A stretch of 64,000 nucleotides of DNA from Hydractinia symbiolongicarpus (GCF_029227915.1 NC_079881.1:10267501-10331500), one strand, 5' to 3'; positions 16,431 to 25,296 are shown, counted from the first letter of the stretch. Notes: generated by a model not told the origin, from the letters alone. A program made the numbers and translations.

Positions 16431-16503
16431 GCCTTGTTAGCGCAGTAGGTAGCGCGTCAGTCTCATAATCTGAAGGTCGTGAGTTCGATCCTCACAGAGG
16501 GCA
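16431..16503 (+). tRNA. tRNA-Met(CAT)
   Basis: Unit 29; n20C>T and n67C>G (acceptor mismatch). Confidence 0.83.
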
Positions 16504-16567
16504 AGGCTTATAAAAGCCGCAGTGAATCAAATGTTTGACGCCTATTACAAAACTAGCAACTCAACAA

Positions 16568-16640
16568 TGACTCCGCCCGGGCTCGAACCGGGGACCTTGC
16601 GCGAGTGAAGCGCACGTGATAACCGCTACACTACGGAATC
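16568..16640 (-). tRNA. tRNA-Val(CAC)
   Basis: Unit 29; n37A>T beside the anticodon and n70A>G. Confidence 0.82.
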
Positions 16641-16731
16641 CAATGAATTTTGGAACCTGTGACGAAGGAAAGCAATACAAGGCTAAAATAGCTAGAGAAA
16701 AAAGCAAAAACATGTGGCTAGTTAGTTGCCA

Positions 16732-16804
16732 GATTCCGTAGTGTAGTGGTTATCACGTGCGCTTAACACGCGCAAGGTCCCCGGTTCGAGCCCGGGCGGA
16801 ATCA
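16732..16804 (+). tRNA. tRNA-Val(AAC)
   Basis: Unit 30, consensus. Confidence 0.95.
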
Positions 16805-16844
16805 TTGATGTTTCCGCGAAGCGAACCTCGGAAGAGCCTCTGTA

Positions 16845-16916
16845 GGTTCCATGGTGTAATGGTTAGCACTCAGGACTCTGAATCCTGCGATCCGAGTTCA
16901 AGTCTTGGTGGAACCT
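16845..16916 (+). tRNA. tRNA-Gln(CTG)
   Basis: Unit 30, A-form; n62C>T (T-stem wobble), a variant that recurs often after 31 kb. Confidence 0.92.
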
Positions 16917-17047
16917 GTGCCGTTAGTTGTGCCTCGGAAGCACCTATTGGGCGTTTGGAAGCAACGGCACTTGAAATATTTTAGTCATTTGAAAGAAGAC
17001 ATTGTAATAACAACGTTCTTCTGAAATGCATCGGATTAGGGCACAGT

Positions 17048-17120
17048 GCCTTGTTAGCGCAGTAGGCAGCGCGTCAGTCTCATAATCTGAAGGTAGTGAG
17101 TTCGATCCTCTCACAGGGCA
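17048..17120 (+). tRNA. tRNA-Met(CAT)
   Basis: Unit 30; n48C>A and n64A>T. The following minus-strand Val is destroyed by the 17.2-kb rearrangement. Confidence 0.85.
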
Positions 17121-17184
17121 AGGCTTTTAAAAGCCGCAGTGAATCAAATGTTTGACGCCTATTACAAAACTAGCAACTCAACAA

Positions 17185-17304
17185 TGATTCCTTGTATTGC
17201 TTTCCTTCGTCATAGGTTCCAAAATTCATTGGATTCCGTAGTGTAGCGGTTATCACGTGCGCTTAACACGCGCAAGGTCCCCGGTTCGAGCCCAGGCGGA
17301 ATCA
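17185..17304 (+). other. Inversion junction and hybrid Val gene
   Basis: After TGATTCC, the first bases of the minus-strand Val, the sequence from 17192 is the reverse complement of the normal divergent spacer and runs straight into a plus-strand Val whose 5' half has the minus-gene base C at n16 while its anticodon is AAC from the plus gene. The unit is 500 bp, 117 bp short. This fits recombination between the two inverted Val genes, or template switching across the palindrome. Confidence 0.85.
17232..17304 (+). tRNA. tRNA-Val(AAC), hybrid of the two Val genes
   Basis: Unit 31. n16 is C, as in the minus-strand gene, while the anticodon is AAC as in the plus-strand gene. The 5' flank is the inverted divergent spacer. 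n63G>A weakens the T stem. Confidence 0.88.
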
Positions 17305-17344
17305 TTGATGTTTCCGCGAAGCGAACCTCGGAAGAGCCTCTGTA

Positions 17345-17416
17345 GGTTCCATGGTGTAATGGTTAGCACTCAGGACTCTGAATCCTGCGATCCGAGTTCA
17401 AGTCTTGGTGGAACCT
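17345..17416 (+). tRNA. tRNA-Gln(CTG)
   Basis: Unit 31, A-form; n62C>T. Confidence 0.92.
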
Positions 17417-17547
17417 GTGCCGTTAGTTGTGCCTCGGAAGCACCTATTGGGCGTTTGGAAGCAACGGCACTTGAAATATTTTAGTCATTTGCAAGAAGAC
17501 ATTGTAATAACAACGTTCTTCTGAAATGCATCGGATTAGGGCACAGT

Positions 17548-17620
17548 GCCTTGTTAGCGCAGTAGGCAGCGCGTCAGTCTCATAATCTGAAGGTAGTGAG
17601 TTCGATCCTCTCACAGGGCA
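17548..17620 (+). tRNA. tRNA-Met(CAT)
   Basis: Unit 31; n48C>A and n64A>T. Confidence 0.85.
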
Positions 17621-17684
17621 AGGCTTTTAAAAGCCGCAGTGAATCAAATGTTTGACGCCTATTACAAAACTAGCAACTCAACAA

Positions 17685-17757
17685 TGATTCCGCCCGAGCT
17701 CGAACCAGGGACCTTGCGCGTGTGAAGCGCACGTGATAACCGCTACACTACGGAATC
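17685..17757 (-). tRNA. tRNA-Val(CAC)
   Basis: Unit 31; n51C>T and n61C>T, two wobble pairs in the T stem. Confidence 0.85.
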
Positions 17758-17848
17758 CAATGAATTTTGGAACCGATGACAAAGGGAAGCAATACAAGGC
17801 TAAAATAGCTAGAGAAAAAAGCAAAAACATGTCGCTTGTTAGTTGCCA

Positions 17849-17921
17849 GATTCCGTAGTGTAGTGGTTATCACGTGCGCTTAACACGCGCAAGGTCCTCG
17901 GTTCGAGCCCGGGCGGAATCA
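17849..17921 (+). tRNA. tRNA-Val(AAC)
   Basis: Unit 32; n50C>T. Confidence 0.9.
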
Positions 17922-17961
17922 TTAATGTTTCCGCGAAGCGAACCTCGGAAGAGCCTCTGTA

Positions 17962-18033
17962 GGTTCCATGGTGTAATGGTTAGCACTCAGGACTCTGAAT
18001 CCTGCGATCCGAGTTCAAGTTTCGGTGGAACCT
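17962..18033 (+). tRNA. tRNA-Gln(CTG)
   Basis: Unit 32, A-form; n60C>T. Confidence 0.9.
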
Positions 18034-18164
18034 GTGCCGTTAGTTGTGCCTCGGAAGCACCTATTGGGCGTTTGGAAGCAACGGCACTTGAAATATTTTA
18101 GTCATTTGCAAGAAGACATTGTAATAACAACGTTCTTCTGAAATGCATCGGATTAGGGCACAGT

Positions 18165-18237
18165 GCCTTGTTAGCGCAGTAGGCAGCGCGTCAGTCTCAT
18201 AATCTGAAGGTAGTGAGTTCGATCCTCTCACAGGGCA
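18165..18237 (+). tRNA. tRNA-Met(CAT)
   Basis: Unit 32; n48C>A and n64A>T. Confidence 0.85.
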
Positions 18238-18301
18238 AGGCTTTTAAAAGCCGCAGTGAATCAAATGTTTGACGCCTATTACAAAACTAGCAACTCAACA
18301 A

Positions 18302-18374
18302 TGATTCCGCCCGAGCTCGAACCAGGGACCTTGCGCGTGTGAAGCGCACGTGATAACCGCTACACTACGGAATC
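18302..18374 (-). tRNA. tRNA-Val(CAC)
   Basis: Unit 32; n51C>T and n61C>T. Confidence 0.85.
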
Positions 18375-18465
18375 CAATGAATTTTGGAACCGATGACAAA
18401 GGAAAGCAATACAAGGCTAAAATAGCTAGAGAAAAAAGCAAAAACATGTCGCTTGTTAGTTGCCA

Positions 18466-18538
18466 GATTCCGTAGTGTAGTGGTTATCACGTGCGCTTAA
18501 CACGCGCAAGGTCCCCGGTTCGAGCCCGGGCGGAATCA
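18466..18538 (+). tRNA. tRNA-Val(AAC)
   Basis: Unit 33, consensus. Confidence 0.95.
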
Positions 18539-18578
18539 TTGATGTTTCCGCGAAGCGAACCTCGGAAGAGCCTCTGTA

Positions 18579-18650
18579 GGTTCCATGGTGTAATGGTTAG
18601 CACTCAGGACTCTGAATCCTGCGATCCGAGTTCAAGTTTCGGTGGAACCT
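18579..18650 (+). tRNA. tRNA-Gln(CTG)
   Basis: Unit 33, A-form; n60C>T. Confidence 0.9.
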
Positions 18651-18781
18651 GTGCCGTTAGTTGTGCCTCGGAAGCACCTATTGGGCGTTTGGAAGCAACG
18701 GCACTTCAAATATTTTAGTCATTTGCAAGAAGACATTGTATTAACAACGTTCTTCTGAAATGCATCGGATTAGATCACAGT

Positions 18782-18854
18782 GCCTTGTTAGCACAGTAGG
18801 CAGCGCGTCAGTTTCATAATCTGAAGGTCGTAAGTTCGATCCTCACACAGGGCA
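18782..18854 (+). tRNA. tRNA-Met(CAT)
   Basis: Unit 33; n12G>A, n32C>T, n51G>A. Confidence 0.8.
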
Positions 18855-18918
18855 AGGTTTTTAAAAGCCGCAGTGAATCAAATGTTTGACGCCTATTACA
18901 AAACTAGCAACTCAACAA

Positions 18919-18989
18919 TGATTCCGCCCGGCTCGAACCGGGACCTTGCGCGTGTGAAGCGCACGTGATAACCGCTACACTACGGAATC
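18919..18989 (-). tRNA. tRNA-Val(CAC), T stem one pair shorter
   Basis: Unit 33; 71 nt. One base is lost from each strand of the T stem (CCCGGCTCGAACCGGG on the plus strand), so the stem stays paired but is 1 bp shorter. Confidence 0.8.
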
Positions 18990-19080
18990 CAATGAATTTT
19001 GGAACCTATGACGAAGGAAAGCAATACAAGGCTAAAATAGCCAGAGAAAAAAGCAAAAACATGTCGCTTGTTAGTTGTCA

Positions 19081-19153
19081 GATTCCGTAGTGTATTGGTT
19101 ATCACGTGCGCTTAACACGCGCAAGGTCCCCGGTTCGAGCCCGGGCGGAATCA
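19081..19153 (+). tRNA. tRNA-Val(AAC)
   Basis: Unit 34; n15G>T. Confidence 0.88.
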
Positions 19154-19193
19154 TTGATGTTTCCACGAAGCGAACCTCGGAAGAGCCTCTGTA

Positions 19194-19265
19194 GGTTCCA
19201 TAGTGTAATGGTTAGCACTCAGGACTCTGAATCCTGCGATCCGAGTTCAAGTCTCGGTGGAACCT
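19194..19265 (+). tRNA. tRNA-Gln(CTG)
   Basis: Unit 34, A-form; n9G>A. Confidence 0.9.
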
Positions 19266-19396
19266 GTGCCGTTAGTTGTTCCTCGGAAGCACCTATTGGG
19301 CGTTGGGAAGCAACGGCACTTGAAATATTTTAGTCATTTGCAAGAAGACATTGTAATAACAACGTTCTTCTGAAATGCATCGGATTAGGGCACAGT

Positions 19397-19469
19397 GCCT
19401 TGTTAGCGCAGTAGGCAGCGCGTCAGTCTCATAATCTGAAGGTCGTGAGTTCGATCCTCACACAGGGCA
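19397..19469 (+). tRNA. tRNA-Met(CAT)
   Basis: Unit 34, consensus. Confidence 0.95.
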
Positions 19470-19533
19470 AGGCTTTTAAAAGCCGCAGTGAATCAAATGT
19501 TTGACGCCTATTACAAAACTAGCAACTCAACAA

Positions 19534-19606
19534 TAATTCCGCCCGGGCTCGAACCGGGGACCTTTCGCGTGTGAAGCGCACGTGATAACCGCTACACTAC
19601 GGAATC
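19534..19606 (-). tRNA. tRNA-Val(CAC)
   Basis: Unit 34; n42C>A (anticodon-stem mismatch) and n72C>T. Confidence 0.8.
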
Positions 19607-19697
19607 CAATGAATTTTGGAACCTATGACAAAGGAAAGCAATACAAGGCTAAAATAGCTAGAGAAAAAAGCAAAAACATGTCGCTTGTTAGTTGCCA

Positions 19698-19770
19698 GAT
19701 TCCGTAGTGTAGTGGTTATCACGTGCGCTTAACCCGCGCAAGGTCCCCGGTTCGAGCCCGGGCGGAATCA
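19698..19770 (+). tRNA. tRNA-Val(AAC)
   Basis: Unit 35; n37A>C beside the anticodon. Confidence 0.88.
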
Positions 19771-19810
19771 TTAATGTTTCCGCGAAGCGAACCTCGGAAG
19801 AGCCTCTGTA

Positions 19811-19882
19811 GGTTCCTTGGTGTAATGGTTAGCACTCAGGACTCTGAATCCTGCGATCCGAGTTCAAGTCTCGGTGGAACCT
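19811..19882 (+). tRNA. tRNA-Gln(CTG)
   Basis: Unit 35, A-form; n7A>T. Confidence 0.9.
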
Positions 19883-20013
19883 GTGCCGTTAGTTGTGCCT
19901 CGGAAGCACCTATTGGGCGTTTGGAAGCAACGGCACTTCAAATATTTTAGTCATTTGCAAGAAGACATTGTAATAACAAAGTTCTTCTGAAATGCATCGG
20001 ATTAGGGCACAGT

Positions 20014-20086
20014 GCCTTGTTAGCGCAGTAGGCAGCGCGTCAGTCTCATAATCTGAAGGTCGTGAGTTCGATCCTCACACAGGGCA
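20014..20086 (+). tRNA. tRNA-Met(CAT)
   Basis: Unit 35, consensus; trailer GGCTATTAAAAG lacks T4. Confidence 0.95.
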
Positions 20087-20150
20087 AGGCTATTAAAAGC
20101 CGCAGTGAATCAAATGTTTGACGCGTATTACAAAACTAGCAACTCAACAA

Positions 20151-20223
20151 TGATTCCGCCCGGGCTCGAACCGGGGACCTTGCGCGTGTGAAGCGCACGT
20201 GATAACCGCTACACTACGGATTC
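20151..20223 (-). tRNA. tRNA-Val(CAC)
   Basis: Unit 35; n3T>A (acceptor mismatch). Confidence 0.85.
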
Positions 20224-20314
20224 CAATGAATTTTGGAACCTATGACGAAGGAAAGCAATACAAGGCTAAAATAGCTAGAGAAAAAAGCAAAAACATGTCG
20301 CTTGTTAGTTGCCA

Positions 20315-20387
20315 GATTCCGTAGTGTAGTGGTTATCACGTGCGCTTAACACGCGCAAGGTCCCCGGTTCGAGCCCGGGCGGAATCA
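20315..20387 (+). tRNA. tRNA-Val(AAC)
   Basis: Unit 36, consensus. Confidence 0.95.
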
Positions 20388-20427
20388 TTGATGTTTCCGC
20401 GAAGCGAACCTCGGAAGAGCCTCTGTA

Positions 20428-20499
20428 GGTTCCTTGGTGTAATGGTTAGCACTCAGGACTCTGAATCCTGCGATCCGAGTTCAAGTCTCGGTGGAACCT
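20428..20499 (+). tRNA. tRNA-Gln(CTG)
   Basis: Unit 36, A-form; n7A>T. Confidence 0.9.
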
Positions 20500-20630
20500 G
20501 TGCCGTTAGTTGTGCCTCGGAAGCACCTATTGGGCGTTTGGAAGCAACGGCACTTCAAATATTTTAGTCATTTGCAAGAAGACATTGTAATAACAACGTT
20601 CTTCTGAAATGCATCGGATTAGGGCACAGT

Positions 20631-20703
20631 GCCTTGTTAGCGCAGTAGGCAGCGCGTCAGTCTCATAATCTGAAGGTCGTGAGTTCGATCCTCACACAGG
20701 GCA
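20631..20703 (+). tRNA. tRNA-Met(CAT)
   Basis: Unit 36, consensus. Confidence 0.95.
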
Positions 20704-20767
20704 AGGCTTTTAAAAGCCACAGTAAATCAAATGTTTGACGCCTATTACAAAACTAGCAACTCAACAA

Positions 20768-20840
20768 TAATTCCGCCCGGGCTCGAACCGGGGACCTTTC
20801 GCGTGTGAAGCGCACGTGATAACCGCTACACTACGGAATC
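20768..20840 (-). tRNA. tRNA-Val(CAC)
   Basis: Unit 36; n42C>A and n72C>T. Confidence 0.8.
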
Positions 20841-20931
20841 CAATGAATTTTGGAACCTATGACAAAGGAAAGCAATACAAGGCTAAAATAGCTAGAGAAA
20901 AAAGCAAAAACATGTCGCTTGTTAGTTGCCA

Positions 20932-21004
20932 GATTCCGTAGTGTAGTGGTTATCACGTGCGCTTAACCCGCGCAAGGTCCCCGGTTCGAGCCCGGGAGGA
21001 ATCA
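20932..21004 (+). tRNA. tRNA-Val(AAC)
   Basis: Unit 37; n37A>C and n66C>A (acceptor mismatch). Confidence 0.82.
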
Positions 21005-21044
21005 TTAATGTTTCCGCGATGCGAACCTCGGAAGAGCCTCTGTA

Positions 21045-21116
21045 GGTTCCTTGGTGTAATGGTTAGCACTCAGGACTCTGAATCCTGCGATCCGAGTTCA
21101 AGTCTCGTTGGGACCT
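21045..21116 (+). tRNA. tRNA-Gln(CTG)
   Basis: Unit 37, A-form; n7A>T, n64G>T, n68A>G. Confidence 0.78.
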
Positions 21117-21247
21117 GTGCCGTTAGTTGTGCCTCGGAAGCACCTATTGGGCGTTTGGAAGCAACGGCACTTGAAATATTTTAGTCATTTGCAAGAAGAC
21201 ATTGTAATAACAACGTTCTTCTGAAATGCATCGGATTAGGGCACAGT

Positions 21248-21320
21248 GCCTTGTTAGCGCAGTAGGCAGCGCGTCAGTCTCATAATCTGAAAGTCGTGAG
21301 TTCGATCCTCACACAGGGCA
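21248..21320 (+). tRNA. tRNA-Met(CAT)
   Basis: Unit 37; n45G>A. Confidence 0.9.
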
Positions 21321-21384
21321 AGGCTTTTAAAAGCCGCTGTGAATCAAATGTTTGACGCCTATTACAAAACTAGCAACTCAACAA

Positions 21385-21457
21385 TGATTCCGCCCGGGCT
21401 CGAACCGGGGACCTTGCGCGTGTGAAGCGCACGTGATAACCGCTACACTACGGAATC
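21385..21457 (-). tRNA. tRNA-Val(CAC)
   Basis: Unit 37, consensus. Confidence 0.95.
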
Positions 21458-21548
21458 CAATGAATTTTGGAACCTATGACGAAGGAAAGCAATACAAGGC
21501 TAAAATAGCTAGAGAAAAAAGCAGAAACATGTCGCTTGTTAGTTGCCA

Positions 21549-21621
21549 GATTCCGTAGTGTAGTGGTTATCACGTGCGCTTTACACGCTCAATGTCCCCG
21601 GTTCGAGCCCGGGCGGAATCA
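21549..21621 (+). tRNA. tRNA-Val(TAC), stem mismatch
   Basis: Unit 38; TAC with n41G>T (C-U mismatch in the anticodon stem) and n45G>T. Founder type of the copies at 25525, 28619 and 35911. Confidence 0.82.
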
Positions 21622-21661
21622 TTGATGTTTCCGCGAAGCGAACCTCGGAAAAGCCTCTGTA

Positions 21662-21733
21662 GGTTTCATGGTGTTATGGTTAGCACTCAGGACTCTGAAT
21701 CCTGCGATCCGAGTTCAAGTCTCGGTGGAACCT
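21662..21733 (+). tRNA. tRNA-Gln(CTG)
   Basis: Unit 38, first T-form copy; n5C>T. Confidence 0.9.
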
Positions 21734-21864
21734 GTGCCGTTAGTTGTGCCTCGGAAGCACCTATTGGGCGTTTGGAAGCAACGGCACTTCAAAAATTTTA
21801 GTCATTTGCAAGAAGACATTGTAATAACAACGTTCTTCTGAAATGCATCGGATTAGGGCGCAGT

Positions 21865-21937
21865 GCCTTGTTAGCGCAGTAGGCAGCGCGTCAGTCTCAT
21901 AATCTGAAGGTCGTGAGTTCGATCCTCACACAGGGCA
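21865..21937 (+). tRNA. tRNA-Met(CAT)
   Basis: Unit 38, consensus. Confidence 0.95.
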
Positions 21938-22000
21938 ATGCTTTTAAAAGCCGCAGTGAATCAAATTTTGACGCCTATTACAAAACTAGCAACTCAACAA

Positions 22001-22073
22001 TGATTCCGCCCGGGCTCGAACCGGGGACCTTGCGCGTGTGAAGCGCACGTGATAACCGCTACACTACGGAATC
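22001..22073 (-). tRNA. tRNA-Val(CAC)
   Basis: Unit 38, consensus. Confidence 0.95.
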
Positions 22074-22164
22074 CAATGAATTTTGGAACCTATGACGAAG
22101 GAAAGCAATACAAGGCTAAAATAGCTAGAGAAAAAAGCAAAAACATGTCGCTTGTTAGTTGCCA

Positions 22165-22237
22165 GATTCCGTAGTGTAGTGGTTATCACGTGCGCTTAAC
22201 ACGCGCAAGGTCCCCGGTTCGAGCCCGGGCGGAATCA
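22165..22237 (+). tRNA. tRNA-Val(AAC)
   Basis: Unit 39, consensus. Confidence 0.95.
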
Positions 22238-22277
22238 TTGATGTTTCCGCGAAGCGAACCTCGGAAGAGCCTCTGTA

Positions 22278-22349
22278 GGTTCCATGGTGTTATGGTTAGC
22301 ACTCAGGACTCTGAATCCTGCGATCCGAGTTCAAGTCTCGGTGGAACCT
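22278..22349 (+). tRNA. tRNA-Gln(CTG)
   Basis: Unit 39, T-form consensus. Confidence 0.95.
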
Positions 22350-22480
22350 GTGCCGTTAGTTGTGCCTCGGAAGCACCTATTGGGCGTTTGGAAGCAACGG
22401 CACTTCAAATATTTTAGTTATTTGCAAGAAGACATTGTAATAACAACGTTCTTCTGAAATGCATCGGATTAGGGCGCAGT

Positions 22481-22553
22481 GCCTTGTTAGCGCAGTAGGC
22501 AGCGCGTCAGTCTCATAATCTGAAGGTCGTGAGTTCGATCCTCACACAGGGCA
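22481..22553 (+). tRNA. tRNA-Met(CAT)
   Basis: Unit 39, consensus. Confidence 0.95.
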
Positions 22554-22617
22554 AGGCTTTTAAAAGCCGCAGTGAATCAAATGTTGGACGCCTATTACAA
22601 AACTAGCAACTCAACAA

Positions 22618-22690
22618 TGATTCCGCTCGGGCTCGAACCGGGGACCTTGCGCGTGTGAAGCGCACGTGATAACCGCTACACTACGGTATC
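22618..22690 (-). tRNA. tRNA-Val(CAC)
   Basis: Unit 39; n4T>A and n64G>A. Confidence 0.8.
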
Positions 22691-22781
22691 CAATAAATTT
22701 TGGAACCTATGACAAAGGAAAGCAATACAAGGCTAAAATAGCTAGAGAAAAAAGCAGAAACATGTCGCTTGTTAGTTGCCA

Positions 22782-22854
22782 GATTCCGTAGTGTAGTGGT
22801 TATCACGTGCGCTTAACACGCGCAAGGTCCCCGGTTCGAGCCCGGGCGGAATCA
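22782..22854 (+). tRNA. tRNA-Val(AAC)
   Basis: Unit 40, consensus. Confidence 0.95.
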
Positions 22855-22894
22855 TTGATGTTTCCGCGAAGCGAACCTCGGAAGAGCCTCTGTA

Positions 22895-22966
22895 GGTTCC
22901 ATGGTGTTATGGTTAGCACTCAGGACTCTGAATCCTGCGATCCGAGTTCAAGTCTCGGTGGAACCT
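22895..22966 (+). tRNA. tRNA-Gln(CTG)
   Basis: Unit 40, T-form consensus. Confidence 0.95.
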
Positions 22967-23097
22967 GTGCCGTTAGTTGTGCCTCGGAATAACCTATTGG
23001 GCGTTTGGAAGCAACGGCACTTGAAATATTTTAGTCATTTGCAGGAAGACAATGTAATAACAACGTTCTTCTGAAATGCATCGGATTAGGGCGCACT

Positions 23098-23170
23098 GCC
23101 TTGTTAGCGCAGTAGGCAGCGCGTCAGTCTCATAATCTGAAGGTCATGAGTTTGATCCTCACACAGGGCA
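23098..23170 (+). tRNA. tRNA-Met(CAT)
   Basis: Unit 40; n49G>A and n56C>T in the T arm. The minus-strand Val after it is lost in a 96-bp deletion (join GGACTCCTCCAATG). Confidence 0.8.
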
Positions 23171-23302
23171 AGGCTTTTAAAAGCCGCAGTGAATCAAATG
23201 TTGGACTCCTCCAATGAATTTTGTAACCTATGACGAAGGAAAGCAATACAAGGCTAAAATAGCTAGAGAAAAAAGCAAAAACATGTCGCTTGTTAGTTGC
23301 CA

Positions 23303-23362
23303 GATTCCGTAGTGTAGTGGTTATCACGTGCGCTTAACACGCGCAAGGTCCCCGGTTCGAGC
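23303..23362 (+). pseudogene. Val(AAC) fragment, 3' end missing
   Basis: Unit 41. The T-loop GGTTCGAGC is joined directly to the sequence downstream of Gln (ACCTATTGGGCG), a 150-bp deletion that also removes the whole Gln gene. Short homology GC at the join. Confidence 0.9.
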
Positions 23363-23468
23363 ACCTATTGGGCGTTTGGAAGCAACGGCACTTGAAATAT
23401 TTTAGTCATTTGCAAGAAGACATTGTAATAACAACGTTCTTCTGAAATGCATCGGATTAGGGTGCAGT

Positions 23469-23541
23469 GCCTTGTTAGCGCAGTAGGCAGCGCGTCAGTC
23501 TCACAATCTGAAGGTCGTGAGTTCGATCCTCACACAGGGCA
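23469..23541 (+). tRNA. Met-body tRNA with CAC anticodon
   Basis: Unit 41. Loop CTCACAA: n36T>C turns CAT into CAC at 23502-23504, the valine GUG anticodon, on an otherwise consensus elongator Met body. Methionyl-tRNA synthetase depends strongly on CAU, so it may be uncharged or charged with valine. Confidence 0.9.
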
Positions 23542-23605
23542 AGGCTTTTAAAAGCCGCAGTGAATCAAATGTTGGACGCCTATTACAAAAATAGCAACTC
23601 AACAA

Positions 23606-23678
23606 TGATTCCGCCCGGGCTCGAACCGGGGACCTTGCGCGTGTGAAGCGCACGTGATAACCGCTACACTACGGAATC
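23606..23678 (-). tRNA. tRNA-Val(CAC)
   Basis: Unit 41, consensus. Confidence 0.95.
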
Positions 23679-23769
23679 CAATGAATTTTGGAACCTATGA
23701 CGAAGGAAAGCAATACAAGGCTAAAATAGCTAGAGAAAAAAGCAGAAACATGTCGCTTTTTAGTTGCCA

Positions 23770-23842
23770 GATTCCGTAGTGTAGTGGTTATCATGTGCGC
23801 TTAACACGCGCAAGGTCCCCGGTTCGAGCCCGGGCGGAATCA
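23770..23842 (+). tRNA. tRNA-Val(AAC)
   Basis: Unit 42; n25C>T. Confidence 0.9.
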
Positions 23843-23882
23843 TTGATGTTTCCGCGAAGCGAACCTCGGAAGAGCCTCTGTA

Positions 23883-23954
23883 GGTTCCATGGTGTTATGG
23901 TTAGCACTCAGGACTCTGAATCCTGCGATCCGAGTTCAAGTCTCGGTGGAACCT
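23883..23954 (+). tRNA. tRNA-Gln(CTG)
   Basis: Unit 42, T-form consensus. Confidence 0.95.
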
Positions 23955-24085
23955 GTGCCGTTAGTTGTGCCTCGGAAGCACATATTGGGCGTTTGGAAGC
24001 AACGGCACTTGAAATATTTTGGTCATTTGCAAGAAGACATTGTAATAACAACGTTCTTCTGAAATGCATCGGATTAGGGCGCAGT

Positions 24086-24158
24086 GCCTTGTTAGCGCAG
24101 TAGGCAGCGCGTCAGTCTCATAATCTGAAGGTCGTGAGTTCGATCCTCACACAGGGCA
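24086..24158 (+). tRNA. tRNA-Met(CAT)
   Basis: Unit 42, consensus. The minus-strand Val is lost in the same 96-bp deletion as in unit 40. Confidence 0.95.
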
Positions 24159-24290
24159 AGGCTTTTAAAAGCCGCAGTGAATCAAATGTTGGACTCCTCC
24201 AATGAATTTTGTAACCTATGACGAAGGAAAGCAATACAAGGCTAAAATAGCTAGAGAAAAAAGCAAAAACATGTCGCTTGTTAGTTGCCA

Positions 24291-24363
24291 GATTCCGTAG
24301 TGTAGTGGTTATCATGTGCGCTTAACACGCGCAAGGTCCCCGGTTCGAGCCCGGGCGGAATCA
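24291..24363 (+). tRNA. tRNA-Val(AAC)
   Basis: Unit 43; n25C>T. Confidence 0.9.
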
Positions 24364-24403
24364 TTGATGTTTCCGCGAAGCGAACCTCGGAAGAGCCTCT
24401 GTA

Positions 24404-24475
24404 GGTTCCATGGTGTTATGGTTAGCACTCAGGACTCTGAATCCTGCGATCCGAGTTCAAGTCTCGGTGGAACCT
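24404..24475 (+). tRNA. tRNA-Gln(CTG)
   Basis: Unit 43, T-form consensus. The T4 run further on is altered to ATTTTGG. Confidence 0.95.
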
Positions 24476-24606
24476 GTGCCGTTAGTTGTGCCTCGGAAGC
24501 ACCTATTGGGCGTTTGGAAGCAACGGCACTTGAAATATTTTGGTCATTTGCAAGAAGACATTGTAATAACAACGTTCTTCTGAAATGCATCGGATTAGGG
24601 CGCAGT

Positions 24607-24679
24607 GCCTTGTTAGCGCAGTAGGCAGCGCGTCAGTCTCATAATCTGAAGGTCGTGAGTTCGATCCTCACACAGGGCA
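24607..24679 (+). tRNA. tRNA-Met(CAT)
   Basis: Unit 43, consensus. Confidence 0.95.
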
Positions 24680-24743
24680 AGGCTTTTAAAAGCCGCAGTA
24701 AATCAAATGTTTGACGCCTATTACAAAACTAGCAACTCAACAA

Positions 24744-24816
24744 TGATTCCGCCCGGGCTCGAACCGGGGACCTTGCGCGTGTGAAGCGCACGTGATAACC
24801 GCTACACTACGGAATC
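24744..24816 (-). tRNA. tRNA-Val(CAC)
   Basis: Unit 43, consensus. Confidence 0.95.
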
Positions 24817-24907
24817 CAATGAATTTTGGAACCTATGACGAAGGAAAGCAATACAAGGCTAAAATAGCTAGAGAAAAAAGCAAAAACATGTCGCTTGTTA
24901 GTTGCCA

Positions 24908-24980
24908 GATTCCGTAGTGTAGTGGTTATCACGTGCGCTTAACACGCGCAAGGTCCCCGGTTCGAGCCCGGGCGGAATCA
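24908..24980 (+). tRNA. tRNA-Val(AAC)
   Basis: Unit 44, consensus. Confidence 0.95.
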
Positions 24981-25020
24981 TTGATGTTTCCGCGAAGCGA
25001 ACCTCGGAAGAGCCTCTGTA

Positions 25021-25092
25021 GGTTCCATGGTGTTATGGTTAGCACTCAGGACTCTGAATCCTGCGATCCGAGTTCAAGTCTTGGTGGAACCT
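25021..25092 (+). tRNA. tRNA-Gln(CTG)
   Basis: Unit 44, T-form; n62C>T. Confidence 0.92.
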
Positions 25093-25223
25093 GTGCCGTT
25101 AGTTGTGCCTCGGAAGCACCTATTGGGCGTTTGGAAGCAATGGCACTTCAAATATTTTAGTCATTTGCAAGAAGACATTGTAATAACAACGTTCTTCTGA
25201 AATGCATCGGATTAGGGCGCAGT

Positions 25224-25296
25224 GCCTTGTTAGCGCAGTAGGCAGCGCGTCAGTCTCATAATCTGAAGGTCGTGAGTTCGATCCTCACACAGGGCA
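25224..25296 (+). tRNA. tRNA-Met(CAT)
   Basis: Unit 44, consensus. Confidence 0.95.
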
